DNA of 64,000 nt from JBIOHP01 sp044449065 (GTDB lineage Bacteria > Bacteroidota > Ignavibacteria > UBA10030 > SZUA-254), in assembly GCA_044449065.1 (NCBI GenBank), contig JBIOHP010000007.1:124001-188000 (forward strand), in the 5' to 3' direction. The first letter of the stretch is position 1, and every line of letters begins with the position of its first letter. Both the position numbers and the translations under genes were made by a program. The notes beneath the pieces were generated by a model. The model worked only from the letters and a program-made list of their open reading frames with translations. It had not been told where the DNA came from and ran no database searches. Of this stretch, positions 8,183 to 16,206 are shown piece after piece.

Positions 8183-9442
8183 ATGGCAACACAGAATAAT
8201 CCAGACAACAAAAAAATCAACCGTATTACTGCAAATAGCGGCATTATACTTTCCTTCATCGTGGCGTTCGAAATCGTCATTATGATCAGTCCATTTGCAT
8301 TTTTCTTTTACGCCGTCTTCAACCCCTTCCTACTCGTGCTCAATCAATCAAGCATAACCCGTTGGTTAACGGCTTTCTTTCTCCCGCACATGATCGTCCC
8401 TCCCAGCGACGTTCTTGTTTTCATTCGCATAGCGGGTTCGATGTTCTTTGTGGGAGGCATGCTGCTCTTCCTCATTTGCGCGGCGCAGGTTTATGCAGGC
8501 AAATTGCTCAAGAAAGGGACGGCTACCAAGGGACTATACGTTATTGTCCGCCATCCGCAATATGTTAGTCTTGCAATTGCGGCGCTTGGCCTGGCAATCA
8601 TGTGGCCCAGGTTCCTCACCCTCTTCCTCTTAGCAGTGATGGTATTTCTCTATTACATTCTTGCTAAAGATGAAGAACGGCGTATGATGAACCGTTTTGG
8701 AGACTCCTACGCGGCGTATATGAACCGAACAGGCATGTTCCTTCCCCGTTTTGTCGAGAAGATATTTATCAGAAATCCAGACCCGCACCGTACGCTGAGC
8801 ATCGCAAAAGCAGGAAGTATTTTTCTGGCGTTGTGTATTATCATTGTGGGAAGCGGATTTGTCCTGCGGGCTTACACCATCCGCCATCTGCCGTTTGAAC
8901 AATTCGGGAACCTTGACGTCATTTCCATTACAATGGATGATTCTACCAACGTTCATGACCTAGTTCCGGCGGTTCTTGAAGATAGTGTTGTCGCCTCAAA
9001 ACTCAAAGCGTTTCAAGGCAATTCCGGCCATCGAATTCTCGCCTATTTCATTCCGATTGATTATGTCATGCAAGGAATGATTGCCAATACCGGCGACGAG
9101 TGGAAATTATTCGATCAGCACAAAACAATCGGTATGATCACGGAGTATATTCTTCATCCCTTCGCGCATTTGACGGGCGGACATGCCCATCATATGGACA
9201 TGTCGAAAATGAAACATGGTCCGGAAATGTATACTATGGCTGCTATGAAACGAAGGGTTATTTTTATCGACGTCTCCGCTGCCGGTGATGAACTGAAATC
9301 ACCGTACGATGATTTCGATATCAACATTCATCGGACGCCCATCTTCTTTGTGGATGTTCATCTCCATACTGCGGAGATTCTTCAAGTGAAAGACACTCCG
9401 GCAGGAACCGGATGGGGAACCGTGCCGACGCCGATGTTCTGA
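8183..9442 (+). CDS. Isoprenylcysteine carboxyl methyltransferase-family membrane protein with His/Met-rich extension
   Basis: The 419-residue protein has a first half with about five membrane segments and the ICMT/PEMT signature (GLYVIVRHPQY, then DEERRMMNRFGDSYAAYMNR). This family methylates small or lipid-linked substrates with SAM at the membrane. A further membrane segment (about 212-232) leads to a C-terminal domain of about 185 residues that I do not recognise. That domain contains a stretch rich in His and Met (about 325-353, HAHHMDMSKMKHG) resembling copper-binding segments, and it ends without a membrane anchor. The gene stands alone, convergent with chrA. The combination with metal genes nearby suggests a metal-linked role; the substrate is unknown. 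Confidence 0.65.
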   Translation: MATQNNPDNKKINRITANSGIILSFIVAFEIVIMISPFAFFFYAVFNPFLLVLNQSSITRWLTAFFLPHMIVPPSDVLVFIRIAGSMFFVGGMLLFLICAAQVYAGKLLKKGTATKGLYVIVRHPQYVSLAIAALGLAIMWPRFLTLFLLAVMVFLYYILAKDEERRMMNRFGDSYAAYMNRTGMFLPRFVEKIFIRNPDPHRTLSIAKAGSIFLALCIIIVGSGFVLRAYTIRHLPFEQFGNLDVISITMDDSTNVHDLVPAVLEDSVVASKLKAFQGNSGHRILAYFIPIDYVMQGMIANTGDEWKLFDQHKTIGMITEYILHPFAHLTGGHAHHMDMSKMKHGPEMYTMAAMKRRVIFIDVSAAGDELKSPYDDFDINIHRTPIFFVDVHLHTAEILQVKDTPAGTGWGTVPTPMF

Positions 9443-9465
9443 GAGGAACAAGCGAAGATGCCTGC

Positions 9466-10593
9466 TCAAATTGGCGAGAAGGAAAACAGCCACCCCAATA
9501 TCCCGGATCCTAAAACAATCCAGGCGGCATTCGGCTTCCAGAGAACAGACACGATAAACGCGACACAGAAGATCGCCCACGTGGAAAAGGAATGAAGGCC
9601 GGATGCCGCAAGGGAAATTCCGACCGCGATGATTAGACCGAGCGCGGCAGCGTTTACTCCATCGAGAAATCCCGAAGCCAGCAAAGAATTTCGCAACCGG
9701 GGAATGAAGGGCGAGACGATGCGAACGAAAATGAATGACGGCAGAAAAACGGCGGTTGTGGCAGCAAGAGCGCCCGGAAATCCTAGCATGATGTAACCGA
9801 TAAATGTCACCGTCGAAAGCAGGGGTCCGGGTGTGAACTGTCCGGCTGACACGGCGTCAAGGAGCTGGCTCAGTGTCAGCCAGTGGCGGGAATCAACCAG
9901 TTCCCGCTGCAGGAAAGCCACCAAAACATATCCTCCGCCATACAAGACAGAGCCGATCTTGAGAAAGACCAACGCCAGACCGGCGAGAGTGGGCGCATTT
10001 TCAACAAGCGCAGAGCGGGCAGGTTGCATCCACAAAAGTGTTCCGAGCGGAGCCAGCGCAAAAGCAGCGTTCAGCTTCGCGCGATTCGTCCACAACATCC
10101 CAACCACTCCCGCACCAAAGAGCAGCACAACCTCGTCAACATGCAGGAGATCACCCGCAACCACGGCGACAATCATCACCAATTTGAACATGTTCTTCAT
10201 CATTGGTTTCCCGAGACGATATGCCGCAGTGAGAATGATGGCGATGACAGCAGGCCGGATGCCAAAAATGAATCCCTGCATCTGCGGAAGCGCGCCAAAG
10301 AGAATATAGAGATGCACGAGTACGAGGGTAAGGATAATAGAGGGAACAATGAAACAAACACCCGCGATGATCAGTCCCTTCCACCCGGCGCGTATGTATC
10401 CGATCTGGATCGCCAGTTCTGTTGAGTTCGGTCCCGGAATCAGATTTGTGATTCCAAGGAGATCCATAAACTGTTCGGGGGTAAGCCACTGTCGGCGCTT
10501 TACCACCTCATCTTCCATCATGGCGATATGCGCAGCCGGTCCGCCGAACGCAATTGTGCCGAGTTTCAAAAAGAGCAAACAGAGCTCTTTCAC
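9466..10593 (-). CDS. chrA: Chromate transporter ChrA (long-chain, duplicated type)
   Basis: The 375-residue protein consists of two homologous membrane halves. The first half has FLKLGTIAFGGPAAHIAMM and NLIPGPNSTELAI; the second has FLKIGSVLYGGGYVLVAFLQ and GQFTPGPLLSTV. These GGP/PGP pairs are the signatures of the CHR family, which exports chromate or, in some members, handles sulfate-like anions. The length suits the long-chain class. The start overlaps the stop of the doxX-like gene by 4 bases, making it the last gene of a four-gene operon controlled by a PadR-type regulator. Chromate efflux is the family inference; the actual anion has not been shown. Confidence 0.9.
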   Translation of the reverse strand: MKELCLLFLKLGTIAFGGPAAHIAMMEDEVVKRRQWLTPEQFMDLLGITNLIPGPNSTELAIQIGYIRAGWKGLIIAGVCFIVPSIILTLVLVHLYILFGALPQMQGFIFGIRPAVIAIILTAAYRLGKPMMKNMFKLVMIVAVVAGDLLHVDEVVLLFGAGVVGMLWTNRAKLNAAFALAPLGTLLWMQPARSALVENAPTLAGLALVFLKIGSVLYGGGYVLVAFLQRELVDSRHWLTLSQLLDAVSAGQFTPGPLLSTVTFIGYIMLGFPGALAATTAVFLPSFIFVRIVSPFIPRLRNSLLASGFLDGVNAAALGLIIAVGISLAASGLHSFSTWAIFCVAFIVSVLWKPNAAWIVLGSGILGWLFSFSPI

Positions 10594-11057
10594 GCAGGGT
10601 TTCCCTGTTCTCTTGTTTTACTCTTGCGGAATATGATTAGAGCATCCAGAGACCAAGGTCCCGCACCCTCGATAAGTAAGAACACGATGCCCGTGAACAT
10701 CGCAAAGTCGGTTCTCGCGTCGCTACCTATGAACCAAAATCCCTGTTCAGGCCGAAAGAGTTCGGGAATTTTTGTCGTGGCAATTGCCGTAAGATTTATG
10801 ACCAACAGCGGAATGGAAGCCAATCGAGCGAACAAGCCAACCATCACCAATAATCCACAAATGATTTCAAATGTTCCGACAAGGTGTGCGGTGAAATCAG
10901 GGAAAGGAAATCCAATCTTTGTAAACCGCAAAACGCCCCATGTGGGATCGGTGTATTTCAAGATGCCTTGAGTCAAGAAGATTAAACCGACTGAAAGACG
11001 AATCAATACGGCAGCTCCTCGTGCACGCGTGAACATCGTTCTATGCAAAAATTTCAT
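10590..11057 (-). CDS. DoxX-family membrane protein
   Basis: The 155-residue protein has four hydrophobic helices and the DoxX pattern (LIRLSVGLIFLTQGILKY...GTFEIICGLLVMVGLFARLASIPL). DoxX-like proteins are membrane subunits associated with quinone or thiosulfate redox and with oxidative-stress complexes; many are uncharacterised. I chose the ATG at 11057, which follows GAAAGG and lies after the upstream gene; longer frames run through the transporter gene. It overlaps chrA by 4 bases. Confidence 0.8.
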   Translation of the reverse strand: MKFLHRTMFTRARGAAVLIRLSVGLIFLTQGILKYTDPTWGVLRFTKIGFPFPDFTAHLVGTFEIICGLLVMVGLFARLASIPLLVINLTAIATTKIPELFRPEQGFWFIGSDARTDFAMFTGIVFLLIEGAGPWSLDALIIFRKSKTREQGNPA

Positions 11058-11076
11058 ACCGAAGCCTTTCAGAGTG

Positions 11077-11817
11077 TCAAATTGTGAGTTGATAACCAAT
11101 GTAGCCGGTAATTGTGGATTCACCGGAAAGACTGCGGCCAAGAGAAAACAAGAGATGGTGGTTTTCGCTAGCGTTGATATACCCTCCCAGGTTGAATCCC
11201 GTGCTCGAAGCCATCCCCTGTCCATCGGCTGTCTGGTAAAACACTTCTCCTCCAAGAGTGATAACTTCCGAGAAATCATATTGAGCTTCCCAGCCGGTGA
11301 AGAGCGAGTTCTTCTCACTTGCGCCCGGATTATACCAAATCCCTCCACCGGCGTATGTTGTCAGCTTTCCCCATGTTTTTTGAACCCATGCTGGGAGGTA
11401 GATTTGGGCTTTCCCCGCTCCCAGTTGTTCGTTTTCATTTCCCGTAGGAATCTCAATTAAAGGAAACACCCCTATTTGGGGAACGGTCCCCGTTTCCCCA
11501 ACAAACCGGTATTTGAAACCAAACTCCGTGTCGGAATACCCATAATGAGTTCCGTTGGCTGTGTGGACATATCCGAGGGGAGCAACAACGTGCAACTGAA
11601 CGTTGGGAACTACTCCATAGTTCACTTCGAAATGAGGACAGGTAGCGCCAGTTGAATGAGTCTGGAACTCCTGTTCTGATGCGACATAAAATTCCCAATG
11701 GAGATAGTCAACGGGTTGCGGATCGTCAGTTTTGAACGGAGGACCGGCAATAGCATTTGAAGCCATGGACATTAATACCGCCACACAGATACAATGGAGA
11801 GAATGTCGAAATCTCAT
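11077..11817 (-). CDS. Outer-membrane transporter-like beta-barrel protein
   Basis: The 246-residue protein has a signal peptide at about 1-24 and a mature part of alternating beta strands, starting GPPFKTDDPQPVDY. This start and the motif GFKYRFVGE...FPLIEIPTGN match the MetA-pathway or transporter-like outer-membrane family (PF13557 type). The C-terminus ends in aromatic/hydrophobic strands (TITGYIGYQLTI), as expected for a barrel inserted by BamA. It overlaps the padR gene by 4 bases and precedes doxX by 19 bases. In other genomes such proteins often accompany efflux or redox operons; its solute is unknown. Confidence 0.72.
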   Translation of the reverse strand: MRFRHSLHCICVAVLMSMASNAIAGPPFKTDDPQPVDYLHWEFYVASEQEFQTHSTGATCPHFEVNYGVVPNVQLHVVAPLGYVHTANGTHYGYSDTEFGFKYRFVGETGTVPQIGVFPLIEIPTGNENEQLGAGKAQIYLPAWVQKTWGKLTTYAGGGIWYNPGASEKNSLFTGWEAQYDFSEVITLGGEVFYQTADGQGMASSTGFNLGGYINASENHHLLFSLGRSLSGESTITGYIGYQLTI

Positions 11818-12131
11818 TGGTGTGTGCCTTCTATTATTTCGTTAAGCAATTTTTGCACCTTTTCTCTTGCCTGTCGAAGCGTGTTCTTTCCTTTCGTGGT
11901 CGTCCGATAATATTTCCGTACCTTGCCCCGAACGATTTGCTTACGCGATCTCAAGAGGCCATCTGACTCCAACGAATGGAAAATCGGATATAGTGTGCCT
12001 GGACTTATCTCATATCCATGACGCTTCAGTTCATCAATGAGCCAGAGTCCGTAGACCGGTTCCTCTTCTGCATGGTACAGTATGTGAATCTTGATGAAAC
12101 CAAGAAAGAAACTTCGTATCATCGGATCCAT
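11814..12131 (-). CDS. PadR-family transcriptional regulator
   Basis: The 105-residue protein has the winged-helix PadR pattern (YGLWLIDELKRHGYEISPGTLYPIFHSLESDGLL followed by KYYRTTTKG). PadR proteins are homodimeric repressors that often control detoxification or efflux genes and bind small aromatic or drug-like ligands. I chose ATG 12129-12131; the upstream in-frame region has no Shine-Dalgarno site and runs through a likely operator. It is the first gene of the padR-transporter-doxX-chrA operon and presumably autoregulates it. PadR control of a chromate operon differs from the more usual ChrB. Confidence 0.85.
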   Translation of the reverse strand: MDPMIRSFFLGFIKIHILYHAEEEPVYGLWLIDELKRHGYEISPGTLYPIFHSLESDGLLRSRKQIVRGKVRKYYRTTTKGKNTLRQAREKVQKLLNEIIEGTHQ

Positions 12132-12149
12132 AAAATATCTGTTTTTATT

Positions 12150-12169
12150 GTTATCGTATATCGTTATCG
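12150..12169. promoter_or_regulatory. Possible operator upstream of padR
   Basis: GTTATCG occurs twice, at 12150-12156 and 12163-12169, 13 bases apart, directly upstream of the chosen padR start. The regular spacing suggests a regulator site. Confidence 0.35.
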
Positions 12170-12182
12170 GTTTACAATACAA

Positions 12183-12421
12183 TAAACGACAAAATATTCC
12201 GTTTAGTTTCCTTGCGAGTTTATTCCATTAAGATGAGAGCGGGGGTGGGTTTAGGGGGATAGCATGAATCTTTTATGGTGAAGAAGCTGCCATCCCATGC
12301 CATGGACATCCCATCTATATATTGATGAAGGATGTAATTCTCCCGGATTCCGGCGATCAGGATCGAACGGATAGGTATCGGAATTACCCTTCTATACCTC
12401 CAGACCAAGAACTTTTATGCT
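12183..12421. other. Intergenic region between padR and the GT2 leader
   Basis: About 240 bases without a convincing gene. It must hold the padR operon promoter near its left end and the junction of the island with the glycosyltransferase leader near its right end. Confidence 0.5.
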
Positions 12422-12531
12422 TTGTTTCTCTATTAAAATTGTTGTATTTTGAGTAATTACCTTAAACTATACATAACACATGGCAGAAGAAACCAACGAA
12501 TTACCCCAAAATCCATCATCTGAAAACGAGC
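12422..12531 (+). repeat. Right copy of the 110-bp direct repeat
   Basis: This copy covers the leader and first 17 codons of the intact glycosyltransferase gene and is the partner of 4981-5090. It is the apparent parent, because its reading frame continues into a full gene. Confidence 0.85.
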
Positions 12532-13925
12532 GCAGGGAAGAGCCGCGTCCGCCCCGGCTGGAACAACCGCCGCAGGAACAGAAATCGTCCGCAGAACAAA
12601 ATGCGCCGGTAGAACCCACCCCGCAAAGTCAACAACAACCGGAACCCGCAGAACCAAAATCTTCCGAACAAACACCGGCAGCGCCGCAGGGTCCCGCTCC
12701 TTCACAGGAATCTACGCCGCAGGAACCCGTACGCCGGGATCAGCGCCGCCAGGGACAAAACCGCGGACAGCGCGGCGGGCGGCAGAACTACCGCAACCGT
12801 CCCGATTACCGCAACCGCCCTGAGCGGACGGAGACGCGACCAACGCGAATCGACGAGGAATCGGAAGAACCACAGGAACGACCCGAACCGCAGCAGCAAT
12901 CCCGACCTCGGCATCAATACCAGGAACGGGACCGCGATCGAGGCAGGGCCCCAAGCCGGCCGCAGGACCGCCAGCCCGACCGCTCACCGCTCTACGGCGC
13001 GAATGTCTCCGTCGTTATACCGCTGCTCAACGAAGAACAATCCCTCAGGGAGCTCTGCGAGCAGTTGAAAAACACGCTGCAGAAATGCTCACAATATGAA
13101 ATTATTTTTATCGACGACGGCAGCACCGACGGCTCGTTCCGCGTCCTTCAGGATCTGCGAAACCGCGATAAACGGATAAAGATCATCCGGTTCAGACGCA
13201 ATTATGGAAAATCGGCAGCGCTCGACGCCGGTTTCCGCAACACGAAAGGCGATTATATCATCACCATGGACGCCGACCTGCAGGACGATCCGAATGAAAT
13301 TCCGAACCTCGTGAACGAGCTGAAAAAGGGATTCGACCTGGTATCCGGCTGGAAGAAGAAACGCCACGATCCCATTTCAAAAACTATCCCGTCGAAATTT
13401 TTCAATTTCGTCACCTCCATGATGACGGGCGTTAAGTTGCACGATATGAACTGCGGCTTGAAAGCGTACCGCAAAGAAGTGGTCAGAGACCTGAAACTCT
13501 ACGGCGAATTGCACCGGTATATACCCGCGCTAGCAAGCTGGGAAGGGTTTAAAGTCGGTGAAGCGGTCGTTGAGCACCACGCCCGGAAATACGGCAAAAC
13601 AAAATTCGGCATCGGAAGATTCTGGAAAGGGTTCCTCGACCTTCTCACCGTGTTGTTCACCACGCGCTATCTCCAGAGACCGCTGCACCTGTTCGGCTTC
13701 TGGGGCATCATCTTTTTCCTCGCTGGATTCGGCATCGATCTTTATTTGACGGCGTTAAAATTTCTCGAGGGGATGTCCCTCAGCAACAGACCGCTCTTTA
13801 CCGGCGGAATCTTGTTGATCATTGTGGGCATTCAATTCATCTCGGTGGGACTCATCGGCGAACTGATAACGAAAACCCGGCAGGCGAACACGGACGAATA
13901 TTCTATCAGGGAAATCTGGAAATAA
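12480..13925 (+). CDS. GT2 glycosyltransferase (DPM1/GtrB-like) with long disordered N-terminus
   Basis: The 481-residue protein begins with about 170 residues that are almost only Pro, Gln, Glu, Arg and Asn (low complexity, surely disordered). From about residue 174 a family 2 glycosyltransferase follows, with VSVVIPLLNEEQS, DDGSTDGS (about 213) and DADLQDDP (about 264), the nucleotide- and metal-binding residues. Two C-terminal membrane helices (about 400-425 and 438-460) resemble polyprenyl-phosphate sugar transferases such as GtrB and ArnC. It probably loads a sugar onto undecaprenyl phosphate at the inner face of the membrane. It is the first gene of the glycan cluster, and its leader is duplicated at 4981. 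The tail length is much above the usual ~310 residues. Confidence 0.88.
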   Translation: MAEETNELPQNPSSENERREEPRPPRLEQPPQEQKSSAEQNAPVEPTPQSQQQPEPAEPKSSEQTPAAPQGPAPSQESTPQEPVRRDQRRQGQNRGQRGGRQNYRNRPDYRNRPERTETRPTRIDEESEEPQERPEPQQQSRPRHQYQERDRDRGRAPSRPQDRQPDRSPLYGANVSVVIPLLNEEQSLRELCEQLKNTLQKCSQYEIIFIDDGSTDGSFRVLQDLRNRDKRIKIIRFRRNYGKSAALDAGFRNTKGDYIITMDADLQDDPNEIPNLVNELKKGFDLVSGWKKKRHDPISKTIPSKFFNFVTSMMTGVKLHDMNCGLKAYRKEVVRDLKLYGELHRYIPALASWEGFKVGEAVVEHHARKYGKTKFGIGRFWKGFLDLLTVLFTTRYLQRPLHLFGFWGIIFFLAGFGIDLYLTALKFLEGMSLSNRPLFTGGILLIIVGIQFISVGLIGELITKTRQANTDEYSIREIWK

Positions 13926-13938
13926 TCGTCCATCATCG

Positions 13939-15033
13939 ATGCGCTCCCTCACTGCAGCCGATCTGAAAAGAGACTGCCGCCATTTTCGGGGCGATCTCCC
14001 CTGCTTGCCTCATAAACTTCATGGCGCGCATTGCATCGACGAAGACGGTCGCGACTGCGCGTATTATGATCGTGTTGGATCGAGAATTCTGATCATTAAG
14101 TTAGGCGCGCTGGGCGATGTCATCCGCACAACTCCATTGCTTCACAAACTGAAAGCGGTCCAGCCGGCGGCGGAAATCTGGTGGCTCACGCACTCCCCCG
14201 AAGTGTTGCCTCCGGGCATCGACGTCATTCTGCCATTCACTGCACAAAGCTCCGCTGCGTTGCATGCAACGTCGTTCGATACCGTCTATTGCCTCGATAA
14301 GGATAAAGAGGCATGTGCTCTCGCCGCAACCCTAACCGCGCGGATCAAAAAAGGATTTACGCTGAAAGACGGCAAATGCGTTCCGGCAGATTCGGACGCA
14401 GAAGCAAAATACCTCACCGGTCTGTTCGATGATATCAGCAAAGCGAACGCCAAAAGCTACCAGCAGGAAATTTTTGAAATGTGCGGGTTTACCTTCGCCG
14501 GCGAACGCTACCTCATGCCGGAGTTTGAAAAATATGAATGGCTGCTGCCGGAAGGAAAAAAAATCGTCGGGCTCAATACCGGCTGCGGGGGGCGGTGGAC
14601 CTCGCGTCTCTGGGCTGAGGAGAACTGGGTAATGCTTGCAAAAAAATTATCCGCCGCAGGGTATCTTCCGCTGCTTCTGGGCGGAGAACAGGAGCACAAA
14701 AAAAATCTTGCGATAGCCCGCGAGAGCGGGGCGATGTATTTTGGATATTTTCCTCTGCGGAAATTTGCCGATGAAATTAACCGTTGCGATCTTGTGGTGA
14801 CTGCCGTGACGATGGCGATGCATTTTACCATAGGGCTTGGGAAAAAAATTGTACTGTTCAATAATATTTTTAACAAGCATGAGTTCGAATTGTACTGCAA
14901 CGGAGTGATCCTCGAGCCGGAATACGATTGCACCTGTTATTATTCGCCCGTCTGTCCCAATAATTGTATGCAGTTTATTTATCCCGACCGGGTTTACGAC
15001 GCGTGCATACGGCTCCTCGGTAATCCCTCATAA
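13939..15033 (+). CDS. GT9 glycosyltransferase (heptosyltransferase-like), copy 1
   Basis: The 364-residue protein has the ADP-heptose:LPS heptosyltransferase fold: ILIIKLGALGDVIRTTPLLHKL at about 50 is the N-terminal signature, and GLNTGCGGRWTSRLW plus LLLGG form the nucleotide-sugar half. An N-terminal cysteine-rich lead (DCRHFRGDLPCLPHK...HC...DC) and a C-terminal set (CTCYYSPVCPNNC) could bind zinc. The same two sets occur in the paralogue at 16203. It lies 13 bases after the GT2 gene. It probably adds heptose or a related sugar to a surface glycan. Confidence 0.87.
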   Translation: MRSLTAADLKRDCRHFRGDLPCLPHKLHGAHCIDEDGRDCAYYDRVGSRILIIKLGALGDVIRTTPLLHKLKAVQPAAEIWWLTHSPEVLPPGIDVILPFTAQSSAALHATSFDTVYCLDKDKEACALAATLTARIKKGFTLKDGKCVPADSDAEAKYLTGLFDDISKANAKSYQQEIFEMCGFTFAGERYLMPEFEKYEWLLPEGKKIVGLNTGCGGRWTSRLWAEENWVMLAKKLSAAGYLPLLLGGEQEHKKNLAIARESGAMYFGYFPLRKFADEINRCDLVVTAVTMAMHFTIGLGKKIVLFNNIFNKHEFELYCNGVILEPEYDCTCYYSPVCPNNCMQFIYPDRVYDACIRLLGNPS

Positions 15034-15045
15034 GTTTATTCAGCC

Positions 15046-16206
15046 ATGAGAATTACCCTTATCGGCTCCGCATATCCCCTGCGCGGGGGGAACGCATTGT
15101 TCCTCGGGCATCTCTACGAAGCGCTTTCGCGCAGCAACACTGTTGAAGTGATTTCGTTCTCGCGTCTCTACCCGGGATTTTTATTCCCCGGCGTCCGCCA
15201 GAACGATATCAGCAACGTCGCGATGAAAAAGCACCCGGCGCGGCATATCATCGATTGCCTCAATCCTCTGACGTGGTACCGCGCTGCCGCCTTAGCCGCA
15301 GCGCAGCAGCCCGATCTATTGATATTCGTCTGGTGGAATCCTTTCTTCGGTCCCCTAACCCGAACGATTTTAACATCGTTTAAGAATAAATCGAAAGCGC
15401 CGGTTGTAATTATAGCGGAAAATGTTATCTCGCACGAGGGTAGATGGATCGATTTGTTTCTGACCAAAATGGCACTGAAGATGGCTGATTATTTCGTCGT
15501 CCTATCCGCCGTCGTTGAAAAAAATATCAAAACGCTGTATCCCGGTATTAAGACCTTCAAATCCTCCCTGCCCATATACGATTGCTATAATGTGGGTGAA
15601 ACGCTTGGCATGGAAGATGCGAAGAAACGGTTGAATATTGACGGGAAAAAGGTTATTCTATTCTTTGGTTACGTCCGTAAATACAAAGGATTAATGGATC
15701 TGCTCGAATCGTTCGCTCTTGTTTGCGCAAAAATCACCTATGCGCATCTTTTCATCGTCGGTGAGTATTATGACGACCGGCAGACATACGAGGAAGCGAT
15801 TGACAGATTGAAAATCCGGAACAAGGTTACCGTCGTCGCGGAATATGTCGCAAACGAAGACGTCCATTATTACTATCGCGCAGCGAATGTTGTCGTTCTT
15901 CCCTACCGAGAAGCTACGCAAAGCGGGATATTGAGCATCGCGTTCGGATTTAGCAAACCCGTTATCGTTACCGACGTCGGCGGCCTTGCGGAACTGGTCG
16001 AAAATGGAAAGACGGGTTATGTGGTTCCCTCGCAGAATGTTCAAGCGCTCGCAGATACTTTAATCAAATACTTCGAACAGGATAAGGAGAAAGAATTCAT
16101 CCCGAACGTCGAACGGAAGAGCCACCAGAATGATTTTAATAACATCAGCAGGATCTTTGATGAAATCCATACGGATGCGGATTCTATTAACCGTAAAAAT
16201 ACATGA
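15046..16206 (+). CDS. GT4-type glycosyltransferase
   Basis: The 386-residue protein has a GT-B fold: an N-terminal acceptor half (RITLIGSAYPLRGGNALF) and a C-terminal donor half (ILFFGYVRKYKGLMDLLESF, then PYREATQSGILSIAFGFSKPVIVTDVGGLAELV). The last motif replaces the usual EGFGLVxLEA by a Thr/Gln-rich version, which occurs in part of the family. It sits between the two GT9 paralogues and overlaps the second by 4 bases. It is cytoplasmic or membrane-peripheral. Its sugar specificity cannot be read from sequence. Confidence 0.85.
   Translation: MRITLIGSAYPLRGGNALFLGHLYEALSRSNTVEVISFSRLYPGFLFPGVRQNDISNVAMKKHPARHIIDCLNPLTWYRAAALAAAQQPDLLIFVWWNPFFGPLTRTILTSFKNKSKAPVVIIAENVISHEGRWIDLFLTKMALKMADYFVVLSAVVEKNIKTLYPGIKTFKSSLPIYDCYNVGETLGMEDAKKRLNIDGKKVILFFGYVRKYKGLMDLLESFALVCAKITYAHLFIVGEYYDDRQTYEEAIDRLKIRNKVTVVAEYVANEDVHYYYRAANVVVLPYREATQSGILSIAFGFSKPVIVTDVGGLAELVENGKTGYVVPSQNVQALADTLIKYFEQDKEKEFIPNVERKSHQNDFNNISRIFDEIHTDADSINRKNT

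Noticed and set aside
8630..8956. Minus-strand frame opposite the ICMT-like gene
   Set aside because: It has no family resemblance and lies within a well-supported gene.
11058..11348. Upstream extension of the DoxX gene to 252 residues
   Set aside because: It overlaps the transporter gene and does not resemble DoxX; ATG 11057 fits the family and has a Shine-Dalgarno site.
4981..12531. The bracketing direct repeats as a target-site duplication of a transposon
   Set aside because: They are too long (110 bp) and too divergent, and no transposase or integrase gene lies inside the island.
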